From NCBI GenBank assembly GCA_030824805.1, contig JAPJRC010000037.1, forward strand, positions 1 through 22,743: a DNA stretch of 22,743 bases, read 5' to 3'. A program made the position numbers and the translations under genes. Shown here piece after piece: positions 13,788 to 21,242 of the stretch. The stretch comes from Micavibrio sp. Lineage in GTDB: Bacteria > Pseudomonadota > Alphaproteobacteria > Micavibrionales > Micavibrionaceae. Below the pieces are notes generated by a model that was not told the DNA's origin, did not search any database, and was given only the letters and a program-made list of their open reading frames with translations. How positions within the stretch are numbered: the first letter of the stretch is position 1; each line of letters opens with the position of its first letter.

Positions 13788-14810
13788 ATGATCCAGAAGA
13801 ACTGGCAAGAACTGATTAAACCGCAAAAGATCGAAATCGATCACGGTTCCAATTCCAAAACCACGGGCAAAATCGTGGCAGAACCGCTTGAGCGCGGCTT
13901 TGGTCTGACGCTCGGCAACGCACTGCGCCGCATCCTGCTGTCCTCGCTGCAAGGCGCGGCTGTAACGGCGATCCAGATCGACGGCGTTCTGCACGAGTTC
14001 TCCTCCATCGAAGGCGTTCGTGAAGACGTTACGGACATCGTCCTGAACGTAAAAGCCATCTCCGTGCGCATGCACGCCGAAGGGCCGAAGAAAATGCGCG
14101 TTAATGCAGAAGGCCCGTGCGAAGTTACGGCTGGCATGATCGAAGCAGGCGCGGACATCGAGATCATGAATCCTGACCTCGTAATCTGTACGCTCGACAA
14201 AGGCGCGAAATTCAACATGGAAATGACGGTCAACACGGGCAAGGGCTATCGTCCTGCTGCTCTGAACCGTCCGGAAGAAGCGCCTGTCGGCCTGATCCCG
14301 GTAGACTCCGTATTCTCCCCGGTTCGCAAAGTGTCCTACGAAATCGAAGACACACGCGTTGGCCAGATCACGGACTACGACAAGCTGACCCTGCAAGTTG
14401 AGACGAACGGCGTTATCACGCCGGAAGATGCTGTTGCTTACGCCGCACGCATCCTGCAAGACCAGCTGCAAGTCTTCATCAACTTCGAAGAGCCGGATGC
14501 ACAATCCTCCTCGGAAGAAGGCGAAGAGCTGCCGTTCAACCGCAACCTGCTGCGCAAAGTAGACGAACTCGAACTCTCGGTACGTTCCGCGAACTGCCTG
14601 AAGAACGACAACATCGTCTATATCGGCGACCTCGTTCAGAAGTCCGAAAGCGACATGCTGCGCACGCCGAACTTCGGCCGTAAGTCTCTTAACGAGATCA
14701 AGGAAGTTCTTTCCAACATGGGTCTGCATCTCGGTATGCAGGTCGAAGGTTGGCCGCCAGAGAATATCGAAGAGCTGGCAAAGCGTCTGGACGATCCGTT
14801 CAGCAACTAA
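13788..14810 (+). CDS. rpoA: DNA-directed RNA polymerase subunit alpha
   Basis: This gene encodes the 340-residue alpha subunit, which nucleates RNA polymerase assembly and contacts UP elements and activators. The N-terminal dimerisation domain has EPLERGFGLTLGNALRRILL and SSLQGAAVTAIQIDGVLHEF. A linker around residues 240–255 is Ser/Glu-rich. The C-terminal domain has VRSANCLKNDNIVYIGDLV, with Arg266 matching the E. coli DNA-contacting Arg265, and TPNFGRKSLNEIKEVL. Length is normal. AAAGGTGA precedes the ATG by about 7 nt. It sits between rpsK and rplQ as expected. Confidence 0.98.
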   Translation: MIQKNWQELIKPQKIEIDHGSNSKTTGKIVAEPLERGFGLTLGNALRRILLSSLQGAAVTAIQIDGVLHEFSSIEGVREDVTDIVLNVKAISVRMHAEGPKKMRVNAEGPCEVTAGMIEAGADIEIMNPDLVICTLDKGAKFNMEMTVNTGKGYRPAALNRPEEAPVGLIPVDSVFSPVRKVSYEIEDTRVGQITDYDKLTLQVETNGVITPEDAVAYAARILQDQLQVFINFEEPDAQSSSEEGEELPFNRNLLRKVDELELSVRSANCLKNDNIVYIGDLVQKSESDMLRTPNFGRKSLNEIKEVLSNMGLHLGMQVEGWPPENIEELAKRLDDPFSN

Positions 14811-14831
14811 TTACGGTTGCTCCCGTGAAGG

Positions 14832-14921
14832 CGGGGGCTTCCGAATAAGGACATAGTGTCCGCCCCCGTTTCCTATCGCAAGATGCCAACGGGTTATACG
14901 ATGGGTCCGATGCGTCGGCCC
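14832..14921 (+). other. Hairpin-rich gap between rpoA and rplQ
   Basis: The 134-nt gap after rpoA holds an outer stem CGGGGGC (14832–14838) with GCCCCCG (14862–14868) that encloses GGACA-TAG-TGTCC (14849–14861). A second hairpin at 14903–14921 (GGG-CCGA stem, TGCG loop, one bulged T) lies just before the rplQ ribosome-binding site. None has a T run, so processing, stability or translational control is likelier than termination. Confidence 0.5.
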
Positions 14922-14944
14922 GCTGTTACAAAAGGAGAAACGCC

Positions 14945-15451
14945 GTGAGACACGGAATGAAGCAACGTAAACTGAACCGCACATCGCAACACCGCACGGC
15001 GATGTTCGCCAACATGGCAGCGGCTCTGATTAAGCACGAGCAGATCGTAACGACACTGCCAAAAGCAAAAGAACTGAAGCCGATCGTTGAGAAAATGATC
15101 ACGCTTGCCAAAAAAGGCGGCCTCGCAAACCGTCGTTTGGCAATTTCCCGCCTGCGCGACGAAGCACAGGTGCAGAAACTGTTCGACACACTCGGCGAGC
15201 GTTACAAAGACCGCCAGGGTGGCTACGCCCGCGTCATGAAGGCTGGCTTCCGTTACGGTGACAACGCCCCGATGGCTGTTATCGAACTGGTTGACCGCGA
15301 TGTTTCCGCAAAAGGCCAGGACTCGGGTCCGGAATTCACGGATTCCGAATACGAAGCCGAAGAAAAAGAGGAAGCCGGTAAAGCCGGTCCTAAGCCTGCC
15401 AAAAAAGCAGCGCCGAAAAAGGCTCCTGCCAAGAAAAAAGCAGCCGCTTAG
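14945..15451 (+). CDS. rplQ: 50S ribosomal protein L17 with Lys/Ala-rich tail
   Basis: This gene encodes a 168-residue L17, a 50S protein near the exit tunnel. The start is GTG, supported by the conserved MRHGMKQRKLNRTSQHRTAM terminus and by AAAGGAG about 9 nt upstream. Other family segments are LIKHEQIVTTLPKAKELKP and RYKDRQGGYARVMKAGFRYG followed by GDNAPMAVIELVDRD. From about residue 121 there is an acidic then Lys/Ala/Pro tail (KPAKKAAPKKAPAKKKAAA) beyond the usual 120–140 residues. It closes the alpha operon and is followed by a strong terminator. Confidence 0.97.
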   Translation: MRHGMKQRKLNRTSQHRTAMFANMAAALIKHEQIVTTLPKAKELKPIVEKMITLAKKGGLANRRLAISRLRDEAQVQKLFDTLGERYKDRQGGYARVMKAGFRYGDNAPMAVIELVDRDVSAKGQDSGPEFTDSEYEAEEKEEAGKAGPKPAKKAAPKKAPAKKKAAA

Positions 15452-15468
15452 TTCTTTATGAAGAATAT

Positions 15469-15497
15469 AAAAACCCCGCTGAAAAGCGGGGTTTTTT
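15469..15497 (+). terminator. Rho-independent terminator after rplQ
   Basis: CCCCGCT (15474–15480) pairs with AGCGGGG (15485–15491) across a GAAA tetraloop. Five A precede it and six T follow (15492–15497). It ends the ribosomal protein cluster 18 nt after the rplQ stop. Confidence 0.93.
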
Positions 15498-15573
15498 GCA
15501 TTTAGATCAAATGCCTGCTTTTTGTTTCTGGCTTTGTGCGGAACCAGGGCCGCTTGGCAAGCGTAGATATTAT
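15498..15573 (+). promoter_or_regulatory. Possible control region of the EF-hand gene
   Basis: Two inverted repeats lie between the rplQ terminator and the EF-hand gene: GCATTT-AGATC-AAATGC (15498–15514) and CGCTTG-G-CAAGCG (15551–15563). The second is followed by TATTAT (15568–15573), a five-of-six -10-like match without a clear -35. The repeats could be operators, but this rests on pattern alone. Confidence 0.3.
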
Positions 15574-15610
15574 GAAGGCAAAACCCAAATGCAGGACAGG
15601 AGGTGCGCCC

Positions 15611-16276
15611 GTGGTAGAACTTATAAGCAATTCCTATGGCATCAGACCGCCGGTCTACCAGCCGGTGCGTTTCAACCGCGAAGCCGTTACCGCGGGCACA
15701 GCTTCCAACGAAATTATTCAGCAATCTTCGGCTCAGCTTTTTGATGCGCTCTCCGGTGTGAACGAGCCTGTCGTAGGCAACGGCGCTGTCCCGTCCGGCA
15801 ATCTGGATCGCGGCACGCTTTTGCAGGCTCAGGAAGAACTTTTCAACACTATTGATGAAAACACCGACGGCAGCCTGACGTTGGAAGAATTTACCAATGG
15901 TCCTGCTGTCAACCAGCCGCTCGCAGAGGATGAGTTGAATGAATTGTTTACAGCCGCCGACCTTAACGAAGACGGACTGGTTTCCGAAGATGAATTCGGC
16001 ACGGCAGTGCTTTTGGAAAGGCTGAATGCAAGCGCCGCTGAAGATGGCATCGTAGAATTTGCTGCGGGCACGCCGGTGACTTTTTATGATCCGCGCGACA
16101 CCAATCTCGACGGGTTTGTAGATGCACAGGAACGATTGACTGATTTACTGGGTCAGAACGACCAACAAACAGCGATTGTAAATCAGGATGAATCCCTAAG
16201 CCCTGAAGCCACGCGCACCTCGATGATGAGCTATCTGCTCTCTATTCAGGAAGCGCAACAGGGTGCAATCGTATAA
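15611..16276 (+). CDS. EF-hand calcium-binding protein of unknown role
   Basis: This gene encodes a 221-residue acidic protein with three canonical EF-hand calcium loops: DENTDGSLTLEE (residues 82–93), DLNEDGLVSEDE (117–128) and DTNLDGFVDAQE (163–174). Each has Asp/Asn at the liganding positions, the central Gly and a terminal Glu. The GTG start at 15611 was chosen because AGGAGGT lies 6 nt upstream; longer in-frame starts (15536, 15572) lack this. No signal peptide or membrane segment is visible, and the N-terminus (SNSYGIRPPVYQPVRFN) was not recognised. It stands alone between two terminators. Calcium sensing or buffering is plausible; the target is unknown. Confidence 0.8.
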   Translation: MVELISNSYGIRPPVYQPVRFNREAVTAGTASNEIIQQSSAQLFDALSGVNEPVVGNGAVPSGNLDRGTLLQAQEELFNTIDENTDGSLTLEEFTNGPAVNQPLAEDELNELFTAADLNEDGLVSEDEFGTAVLLERLNASAAEDGIVEFAAGTPVTFYDPRDTNLDGFVDAQERLTDLLGQNDQQTAIVNQDESLSPEATRTSMMSYLLSIQEAQQGAIV

Positions 16277-16292
16277 CAGGGCCCCGACTAAA

Positions 16293-16321
16293 AAACCCGC
16301 CATCGCGGCGGGTTTCTTTTT
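16293..16321. terminator. Bidirectional terminator between the EF-hand gene and panB
   Basis: AAACCCGCC (16293–16301) pairs with GGCGGGTTT (16307–16315) around a five-base loop. A-rich sequence lies to the left and CTTTTT to the right, so it can serve both converging genes. It lies 16 nt after the EF-hand gene stop and 4 nt from the panB stop. Confidence 0.88.
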
Positions 16322-16325
16322 AAGC

Positions 16326-17402
16326 TTAATCTCTGGTCTTTCGCGGAATCGCGCGCAGCACGCCTTCTAGCGTAGAGCGTGGCGTTTGTTCGGTGTTGCG
16401 CGTCGGCGCCGGCATGGAGTATCCGGAAGACACGGACACTTGTTGCTGGGCTTGTGCTTTCGGCGCTTCTATCACCACTGGTTCGGGCTCTCTCGTGGAT
16501 ACGGTGTGCTCGACTGCGATAACATTCGCAGGCTCCGGTTGCTTTGCCTGCAATGCTTCGGCAGCAGGAGTCTCGGTCTCTAATGTCTGAGGAGCGGCGC
16601 CCTTGTTGCCATAGGTGTGCGCGGCGTCGGGGAATTTACGGTCCTGCACGTCTGCGGCATAGGCCTTCACGGCCTGATCGATAAACACGGAAAGACTGCT
16701 GTAATTTTTCACGAAGCGCGGTTTTTTGCCGAGCGAAAGGCCAAGCATATCTTCGGATACCAATATCTGCCCGTCGCAATCGGCGCTCGCGCCAATGCCT
16801 ATGACGGGGCAGGGAACGGCCTTGGTGACCTCTGCGGCAAGGCTTGCCGCTACACCTTCCAGAACGATAGCGTAGGCGCCTGCCTGTGCAATGGCTTTGG
16901 CATCATTGATAATCTTCTGCGCGCCCTTGTCGTCCATGCCCTGAGCCTTGAAACCGCCCAACGTGTTCATGGATTGCGGCTGCAGGCCGATATGCCCCAT
17001 CACGGGGATGGCGCGCTGCGTGAGGTAGGCAACCGTGTTGGCCATTTCGGCACCGCCTTCGAGCTTAACCGAGCTGGCACCCGTTTCTTTGAGCACGCGC
17101 GCCGCGCTGCGCATCGCGTCTTCCTTGCTCGCCTGGTACGATCCGAAAGGCAGGTCGACCACCACCAGCGCGTTCGTGGTGGCATTCTGCACGGCGCGTC
17201 CATGGCGGATCATCATGTCCAGATCCGCCTGCAGGGTGGAAGGCTCTCCGTACAGCACCATGGCCACGGAATCACCGACCAGTAGGATATCGCAATGCGG
17301 GTCGAGGGCCGCCGCCATAGGGGCCGTATAGGCCGTCAGGCAGACGAGGGGGGTATTGTTTTCACCCTTGCGGCGGGCGATGTCCGGAACTGTTTTGCGC
17401 AT
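16326..17402 (-). CDS. panB: 3-methyl-2-oxobutanoate hydroxymethyltransferase with C-terminal extension
   Basis: This gene encodes PanB, which makes ketopantoate from 2-oxoisovalerate and methylenetetrahydrofolate, the first step of pantothenate (coenzyme A) synthesis. The TIM-barrel core (residues 1 to about 265) shows LLVGDSVAMVLYG (Asp44, metal ligand), VVVDLPFGSY (Asp83, metal ligand), VKLEGG, GHIGLQPQ, IVLEGVA (Glu182, catalytic) and ADCDGQILVSEDMLGL. Residues 266–358 are a Pro/Ala/Glu/Gln-rich tail not found in standard PanB (about 265–280 residues), ending with a basic RAIPRKTRD. The start at 17402 fits the family N-terminus MRKTVPDIARRKG; no clear ribosome-binding site precedes it. 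It stands alone, divergent from the protease gene. Confidence 0.93.
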   Translation of the reverse strand: MRKTVPDIARRKGENNTPLVCLTAYTAPMAAALDPHCDILLVGDSVAMVLYGEPSTLQADLDMMIRHGRAVQNATTNALVVVDLPFGSYQASKEDAMRSAARVLKETGASSVKLEGGAEMANTVAYLTQRAIPVMGHIGLQPQSMNTLGGFKAQGMDDKGAQKIINDAKAIAQAGAYAIVLEGVAASLAAEVTKAVPCPVIGIGASADCDGQILVSEDMLGLSLGKKPRFVKNYSSLSVFIDQAVKAYAADVQDRKFPDAAHTYGNKGAAPQTLETETPAAEALQAKQPEPANVIAVEHTVSTREPEPVVIEAPKAQAQQQVSVSSGYSMPAPTRNTEQTPRSTLEGVLRAIPRKTRD

Positions 17403-17524
17403 ATATAAACAATAATGGGATAACAGCGGAAAATCCAGCCCCGCCTTGCATACAGTCACAATCCTGCCCAAATCCGTTCGTAGAAAGAGTGAAAGGTCAA
17501 AAGGCCAAGACTAAGGGGCAAAAC

Positions 17525-18952
17525 ATGAGCATACGGGCGTTACAGATTTTTGCGGCATTGTGCATTATGGTGGGGGCCGGCGCCTTTGCGCAGGACCGCA
17601 TCGTTCCCGAAACGCGTGAGGAAGTGACCATGTCCTTCTCTCCCGTGGTAAAGAAAACATCCCCCGCCGTCGTCAATATTTACACCAAGCGCGTCGTCTC
17701 GCAGCGTATCAGCCCGTTCATGGCGGATCCGATGTTCGAACGTTTCTTCGGCGATATGGGCACGCGCGGTCTTTCGCGCGAGCAGGTCGAAAGCTCTCTT
17801 GGCTCCGGCGTTATCGTAGAAGGAAACGGCCTGATCGTAACCAATGCGCATGTCGTAAAGGGTGCGCAGGAAATCATGGTCGTCCTTGCCGACCGCCGCG
17901 AATTCGAGGCGAAGCTTTCGCTGCTCGATGAAAAATCAGATCTCGCCATTCTGCGCGTAGACACCAAAGGTGAATTGTTGCCGAGCGCATCGCTGAAACC
18001 CTCCGAACAGCTGGAAGTCGGCGATATCGTTATTGCGATCGGAAACCCGTTCGGCGTCGGCCAGACAGTGACGAGCGGCATCGTATCCGCGCTCGCACGC
18101 TCCACGCTCAACATCAACGATTTCAATTTCTTTATTCAAACCGACGCCGCCATCAACCCGGGCAATAGCGGCGGGCCTTTGGTGTCGATTGACGGCAGCG
18201 TCGTCGGTATCAACTCCGCCATCTATTCGCGTTCCGGCGGTTCTCTGGGTATCGGCTTTGCCATCCCATCCGAAATGGTTGCAACCGTTATAGCGGCTGA
18301 AAAATCCGGCAACCACAACACCAACGGCGCGGTCACGCGCACATGGCTCGGTGTAAATGGACAACAGGTAACAGCGGATATTGCAGATTCTCTGGGACTT
18401 AATCGCCCCTCCGGTGTTCTTATCACATCCATCCATCCCGAAAGCCCGCTTTTGAAAGAAGGCATGCAGGTCGGCGATGTCGTAACGAAAATCAACGGCA
18501 AGGAAGTGCATGACACAGCCGAACTGAAATTTCGTCTTGCCACACTGCCATTGGGCGAGCTGGCAACGCTCGATGCCGTGCGCAAGGGCGATGCGAAGAG
18601 CTTCAAGGTAAAAGCCATGGCGCCGCCTGACAAACCCGCGCGCGAAACCATGACCATTCAGGGCAACAATCCATTATCCGGCGCATCGGTATCGAACATC
18701 AATCCGGCCGTCAGTGTAGAGCTCAATCTGCCAAGCGATTCAAAAGGTGTTGTTGTAACCGGCGTTTCCAACGAACGCACGGCCTCGCGCCTTCTTCAGC
18801 CCGGCGATATCATTTCTGCCATAAACGGGTCTGAAATCACCTCGGTAAAAATGTTGCGGGATGTTCTCAACGAAGCCGCCGATGCGCGTAGCGGAAGCTT
18901 TGCGCTGGTGCTGGATCGCGGCGGTCAGAAAACCCAGATCGTAATCCGGTAA
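17525..18952 (+). CDS. Periplasmic Do/HtrA-family serine protease
   Basis: This gene encodes a 475-residue DegP/DegQ-like protease and chaperone for envelope protein quality control. A signal peptide (residues 1–22, IRALQIFAALCIMVGAGAFA) directs export. The trypsin-like domain carries the triad His109 (VTNAHVV), Asp139 (SDLAILRV) and Ser215 (NPGNSGGPL). Two PDZ domains follow, at about 272–365 and 395–475. The ATG at 17525 has AAGGGG 7 nt upstream and starts the signal peptide; the GTG at 17489 would add 12 unneeded residues. A Do-type protease followed by rarA, crcB and rluC is a recurring alphaproteobacterial block. DegP or DegQ cannot be told apart here. Confidence 0.95.
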   Translation: MSIRALQIFAALCIMVGAGAFAQDRIVPETREEVTMSFSPVVKKTSPAVVNIYTKRVVSQRISPFMADPMFERFFGDMGTRGLSREQVESSLGSGVIVEGNGLIVTNAHVVKGAQEIMVVLADRREFEAKLSLLDEKSDLAILRVDTKGELLPSASLKPSEQLEVGDIVIAIGNPFGVGQTVTSGIVSALARSTLNINDFNFFIQTDAAINPGNSGGPLVSIDGSVVGINSAIYSRSGGSLGIGFAIPSEMVATVIAAEKSGNHNTNGAVTRTWLGVNGQQVTADIADSLGLNRPSGVLITSIHPESPLLKEGMQVGDVVTKINGKEVHDTAELKFRLATLPLGELATLDAVRKGDAKSFKVKAMAPPDKPARETMTIQGNNPLSGASVSNINPAVSVELNLPSDSKGVVVTGVSNERTASRLLQPGDIISAINGSEITSVKMLRDVLNEAADARSGSFALVLDRGGQKTQIVIR

Positions 18953-18957
18953 AACTG

Positions 18958-18991
18958 CCAAAAGGGACTCGCTTTTGGGGCGTGTTCGCCC
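18958..18991 (+). other. Tandem hairpins between the protease gene and rarA
   Basis: CCAAAAG (18958–18964) pairs with CTTTTGG (18972–18978), and GGGCG (18978–18982) pairs with CGCCC (18987–18991) around TGTT. They share position 18978, so the two stems compete at one base. There is no T run. This may be a weak stop or a processing site; rarA probably still shares the upstream transcript. Confidence 0.4.
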
Positions 18992-19003
18992 TATGTTCTC
19001 TTT

Positions 19004-20311
19004 ATGCCGTCCAATCTTTTCGAAGCCGCAGAACCAGACCTTAGCGAAGGCGCGCCCCGTCCGCTGGCGGACCGTCTGCGCCCGCAATCGTTGGATACGA
19101 TTGTGGGGCAGGAGCATCTTGTGGGGGAGCAAGGCACGCTGCGTAAAATGGTGGCGTATGGCAAGATACCCTCGCTTATTCTCTGGGGGCCTCCCGGTTG
19201 CGGCAAGACGACGATGGCGCGCATTCTGGCGCAGCACACCGATCTGCATTTCGAACAAATCTCCGCGATATTTTCCGGCGTTGCCGATCTAAAAAAAGTT
19301 TTCGAGAGCGCGAAACTTCGCCGCAAACAGGGGCGTGGCACGCTGCTTTTCGTGGACGAAATTCACCGTTTCAACAAATCGCAACAGGATGCATTCCTGC
19401 CCGTGATGGAGGACGGCACCATTACGCTGGTCGGCGCCACAACGGAAAACCCTTCTTTCGAGCTCAACGGCGCTGTGCTTTCACGCAGCCAGGTGCTTGT
19501 GCTCAAACGTCTCGACGATGCGGCACTGGAACAAATCCTGCAGCGCGCTGAAATGGAGGCAAAGACGCAATTGCCGTTGGATGAAAACGCGCGTGAAACA
19601 TTGAAAGCCATGGCGGATGGCGACGGTCGTTACGCGCTCAATCTTGCAGAACAGGTTCTGGCGCAGGATGAATTTCTTGATACTGAAGGGCTGACAAAGC
19701 TGCTGCAGAAACGCGCTCCGCTCTACGACAAGAAAGACGACAGCCATTATAATCTGATCAGTGCTCTGCATAAAAGCGTGCGCGGCAGTGATGCTGATGC
19801 CGCGCTCTATTGGCTTTCCCGCATGTTCAATGGCGGTGAAGACCCGCGCTATATTGCAAGGCGTGTGACACGTATGGCGGTGGAAGATATCGGCATGGCC
19901 GATCCACAAGCTATGCAGGTGGCGCTTAATGCATGGGAAATGTATGAGCGTCTGGGCTCACCGGAAGGGGAACTTGCGATTGCACAGGCTGTAATCTACA
20001 TGGCCACGGCGCCAAAATCGAACGCTGCATACACCGCTATCAAGGCCGCACGCAGGGCCGCCGCGGAAACTGGTTCTCTTATGCCGCCAAAACACATTCT
20101 CAATGCGCCCACGAAACTGATGAAGAATATCGGCTATGGTTCCGGCTATGAATACGACCACGATGCCGAAGGCGCCTTTTCAGGGCAAAACTATTTCCCC
20201 GAAGAAATGGAGCGCGAGATATTCTACAATCCGCCGGAACGCGGGTTCGAACGTGAAATCCGCAAACGTCTGGATTATTGGTCCAAACTCCGGGACAAAA
20301 AAAATGCTTGA
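19004..20311 (+). CDS. rarA: Replication-associated recombination protein A (RarA/MgsA AAA+ ATPase)
   Basis: This gene encodes a 435-residue AAA+ ATPase of the RarA/MgsA/WRNIP1 family, related to clamp loaders and acting at stalled replication forks. It shows PLADRLRPQSLDTIVGQEHL, Walker A GPPGCGKTT (residues 62–70), Walker B LLFVDEIHRFNKSQQDAFLP (from 114), sensor 1 VGATTENPSFE, and the C-terminal family region with GEDPRYIARRVTRMAVEDIG and MPPKHILNAPTKLMK. Length is typical. The start fits the family, but no good ribosome-binding site is visible ahead of it. Its last eight bases overlap the start of the Nudix gene. Confidence 0.97.
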   Translation: MPSNLFEAAEPDLSEGAPRPLADRLRPQSLDTIVGQEHLVGEQGTLRKMVAYGKIPSLILWGPPGCGKTTMARILAQHTDLHFEQISAIFSGVADLKKVFESAKLRRKQGRGTLLFVDEIHRFNKSQQDAFLPVMEDGTITLVGATTENPSFELNGAVLSRSQVLVLKRLDDAALEQILQRAEMEAKTQLPLDENARETLKAMADGDGRYALNLAEQVLAQDEFLDTEGLTKLLQKRAPLYDKKDDSHYNLISALHKSVRGSDADAALYWLSRMFNGGEDPRYIARRVTRMAVEDIGMADPQAMQVALNAWEMYERLGSPEGELAIAQAVIYMATAPKSNAAYTAIKAARRAAAETGSLMPPKHILNAPTKLMKNIGYGSGYEYDHDAEGAFSGQNYFPEEMEREIFYNPPERGFEREIRKRLDYWSKLRDKKNA

Positions 20312-20852
20312 GATTCTCAACGCCTACAAACCAGATAGCGCCGAACAAAAGCACTGGAGCGATATTCGCGCACTCGTCGAACGGTTCGGGCCGTCTTGTT
20401 TCTACCGCAACCATTTTGATCCCGGCCACATCACGGGCTCTGGTCTTCTGCTAAGCGCCGATGGCAAACGCGTCCTGATGAACCACCACAAATTCCTGAA
20501 CATCTGGATATGCTTTGGCGGTCATGCGGACGGCGAGCAGGATGTTTTGAATGTTGCGCTTCGTGAAGTCATCGAGGAATCCGGCATTGAATCGGTAGAA
20601 CCCATTACGGGCAAAATCTTCGATGTCGATGTCCATGATATTCCGGCCAACCCCAACAAGCTGGAACCGCCGCACAAGCATTTCGATATCCGTTATTTGT
20701 TCCGGGTAACCAACTTTGCCAACGAAAACTTCGTGGAAAGCGAAGAATCCAGGGGCCTTCGCTGGTGCAATTACGGAGAAGCCAAAGAATTGGCCTCTCC
20801 GCAGGACCCCAGCATGCACCGTTTGCTCGACAAATGGCACGCTACAAGGTAA
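20304..20852 (+). CDS. Nudix hydrolase
   Basis: This gene encodes a 182-residue Nudix-fold hydrolase expected to cleave a nucleoside diphosphate linked to another group, with Mg2+. The Nudix box spans about residues 73–95 (GHADGEQDVLNVALREVIEE, then SGI). The REVIEESG core with its metal-binding Glu residues is intact, while the first box Glu is replaced by Gln79. The substrate cannot be read from the sequence. The ATG at 20304 was chosen because it overlaps the rarA stop, an arrangement suited to coupled translation; a longer in-frame extension lies inside rarA and reads as shadow sequence. It sits between rarA and crcB, which are often adjacent in Alphaproteobacteria. Confidence 0.9.
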   Translation: MLEILNAYKPDSAEQKHWSDIRALVERFGPSCFYRNHFDPGHITGSGLLLSADGKRVLMNHHKFLNIWICFGGHADGEQDVLNVALREVIEESGIESVEPITGKIFDVDVHDIPANPNKLEPPHKHFDIRYLFRVTNFANENFVESEESRGLRWCNYGEAKELASPQDPSMHRLLDKWHATR

Positions 20853-20861
20853 AAGCCTGAT

Positions 20862-21242
20862 ATGAATATGGTTTTGTCCATTGCGGCGGGAGGGGCGATT
20901 GGCTCCGTGTTGCGCCACTTCGTGGGAAAGACGGCCTTGGCTATGCTTGGCGGCGCGTTTCCTTACGGCACGCTGATCGTGAATGTGGCGGGCTCGTTCG
21001 TCATGGGTGTGCTTGTCGCCCTGTTCGCGTACACGATAAACCCTTCACAGGAAGTGCGCGCGTTTCTTACCGTTGGCGTTCTGGGCGGCTTTACAACCTT
21101 CTCCAGTTTTTCGCTGGATGTTGTCACGCTCTATGAACGTGGTGAAGTTGCTTCGGCGGCCTTGTATATTTTTCTTTCCCTAGTTTTGTCGCTCACCGGA
21201 GTTTTTGCCGGTGTGCTTTTAGTGAGAAGTCTCGTTCAATGA
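20862..21242 (+). CDS. crcB: Fluoride ion channel CrcB/Fluc
   Basis: This gene encodes a 126-residue small membrane protein of the Fluc family, a dual-topology dimeric channel that lets fluoride leave the cell. Four hydrophobic segments are visible. Family motifs are GGAIGSVLRHF near the N-terminus, GTLIVNVAGSFVMG (Asn41 on the pore-lining helix) and VGVLGGFTTFSSFSLDVV with the Thr-Thr-Phe-Ser pore element at 78–81. Length is normal. AAGG lies 13–14 nt ahead of the ATG. No fluoride riboswitch is recognised, and the 9-nt gap after the Nudix gene leaves no room for one. The stop overlaps the rluC start as ATGA. Confidence 0.96.
   Translation: MNMVLSIAAGGAIGSVLRHFVGKTALAMLGGAFPYGTLIVNVAGSFVMGVLVALFAYTINPSQEVRAFLTVGVLGGFTTFSSFSLDVVTLYERGEVASAALYIFLSLVLSLTGVFAGVLLVRSLVQ

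Noticed and set aside
13731..14729. 332-codon minus-strand open frame opposite rpoA
   Set aside because: Shadow of rpoA, with no domain or neighbouring context.
20853..20861. Fluoride riboswitch ahead of crcB
   Set aside because: Only 9 nt separate crcB from the Nudix gene; there is no room and no matching fold.
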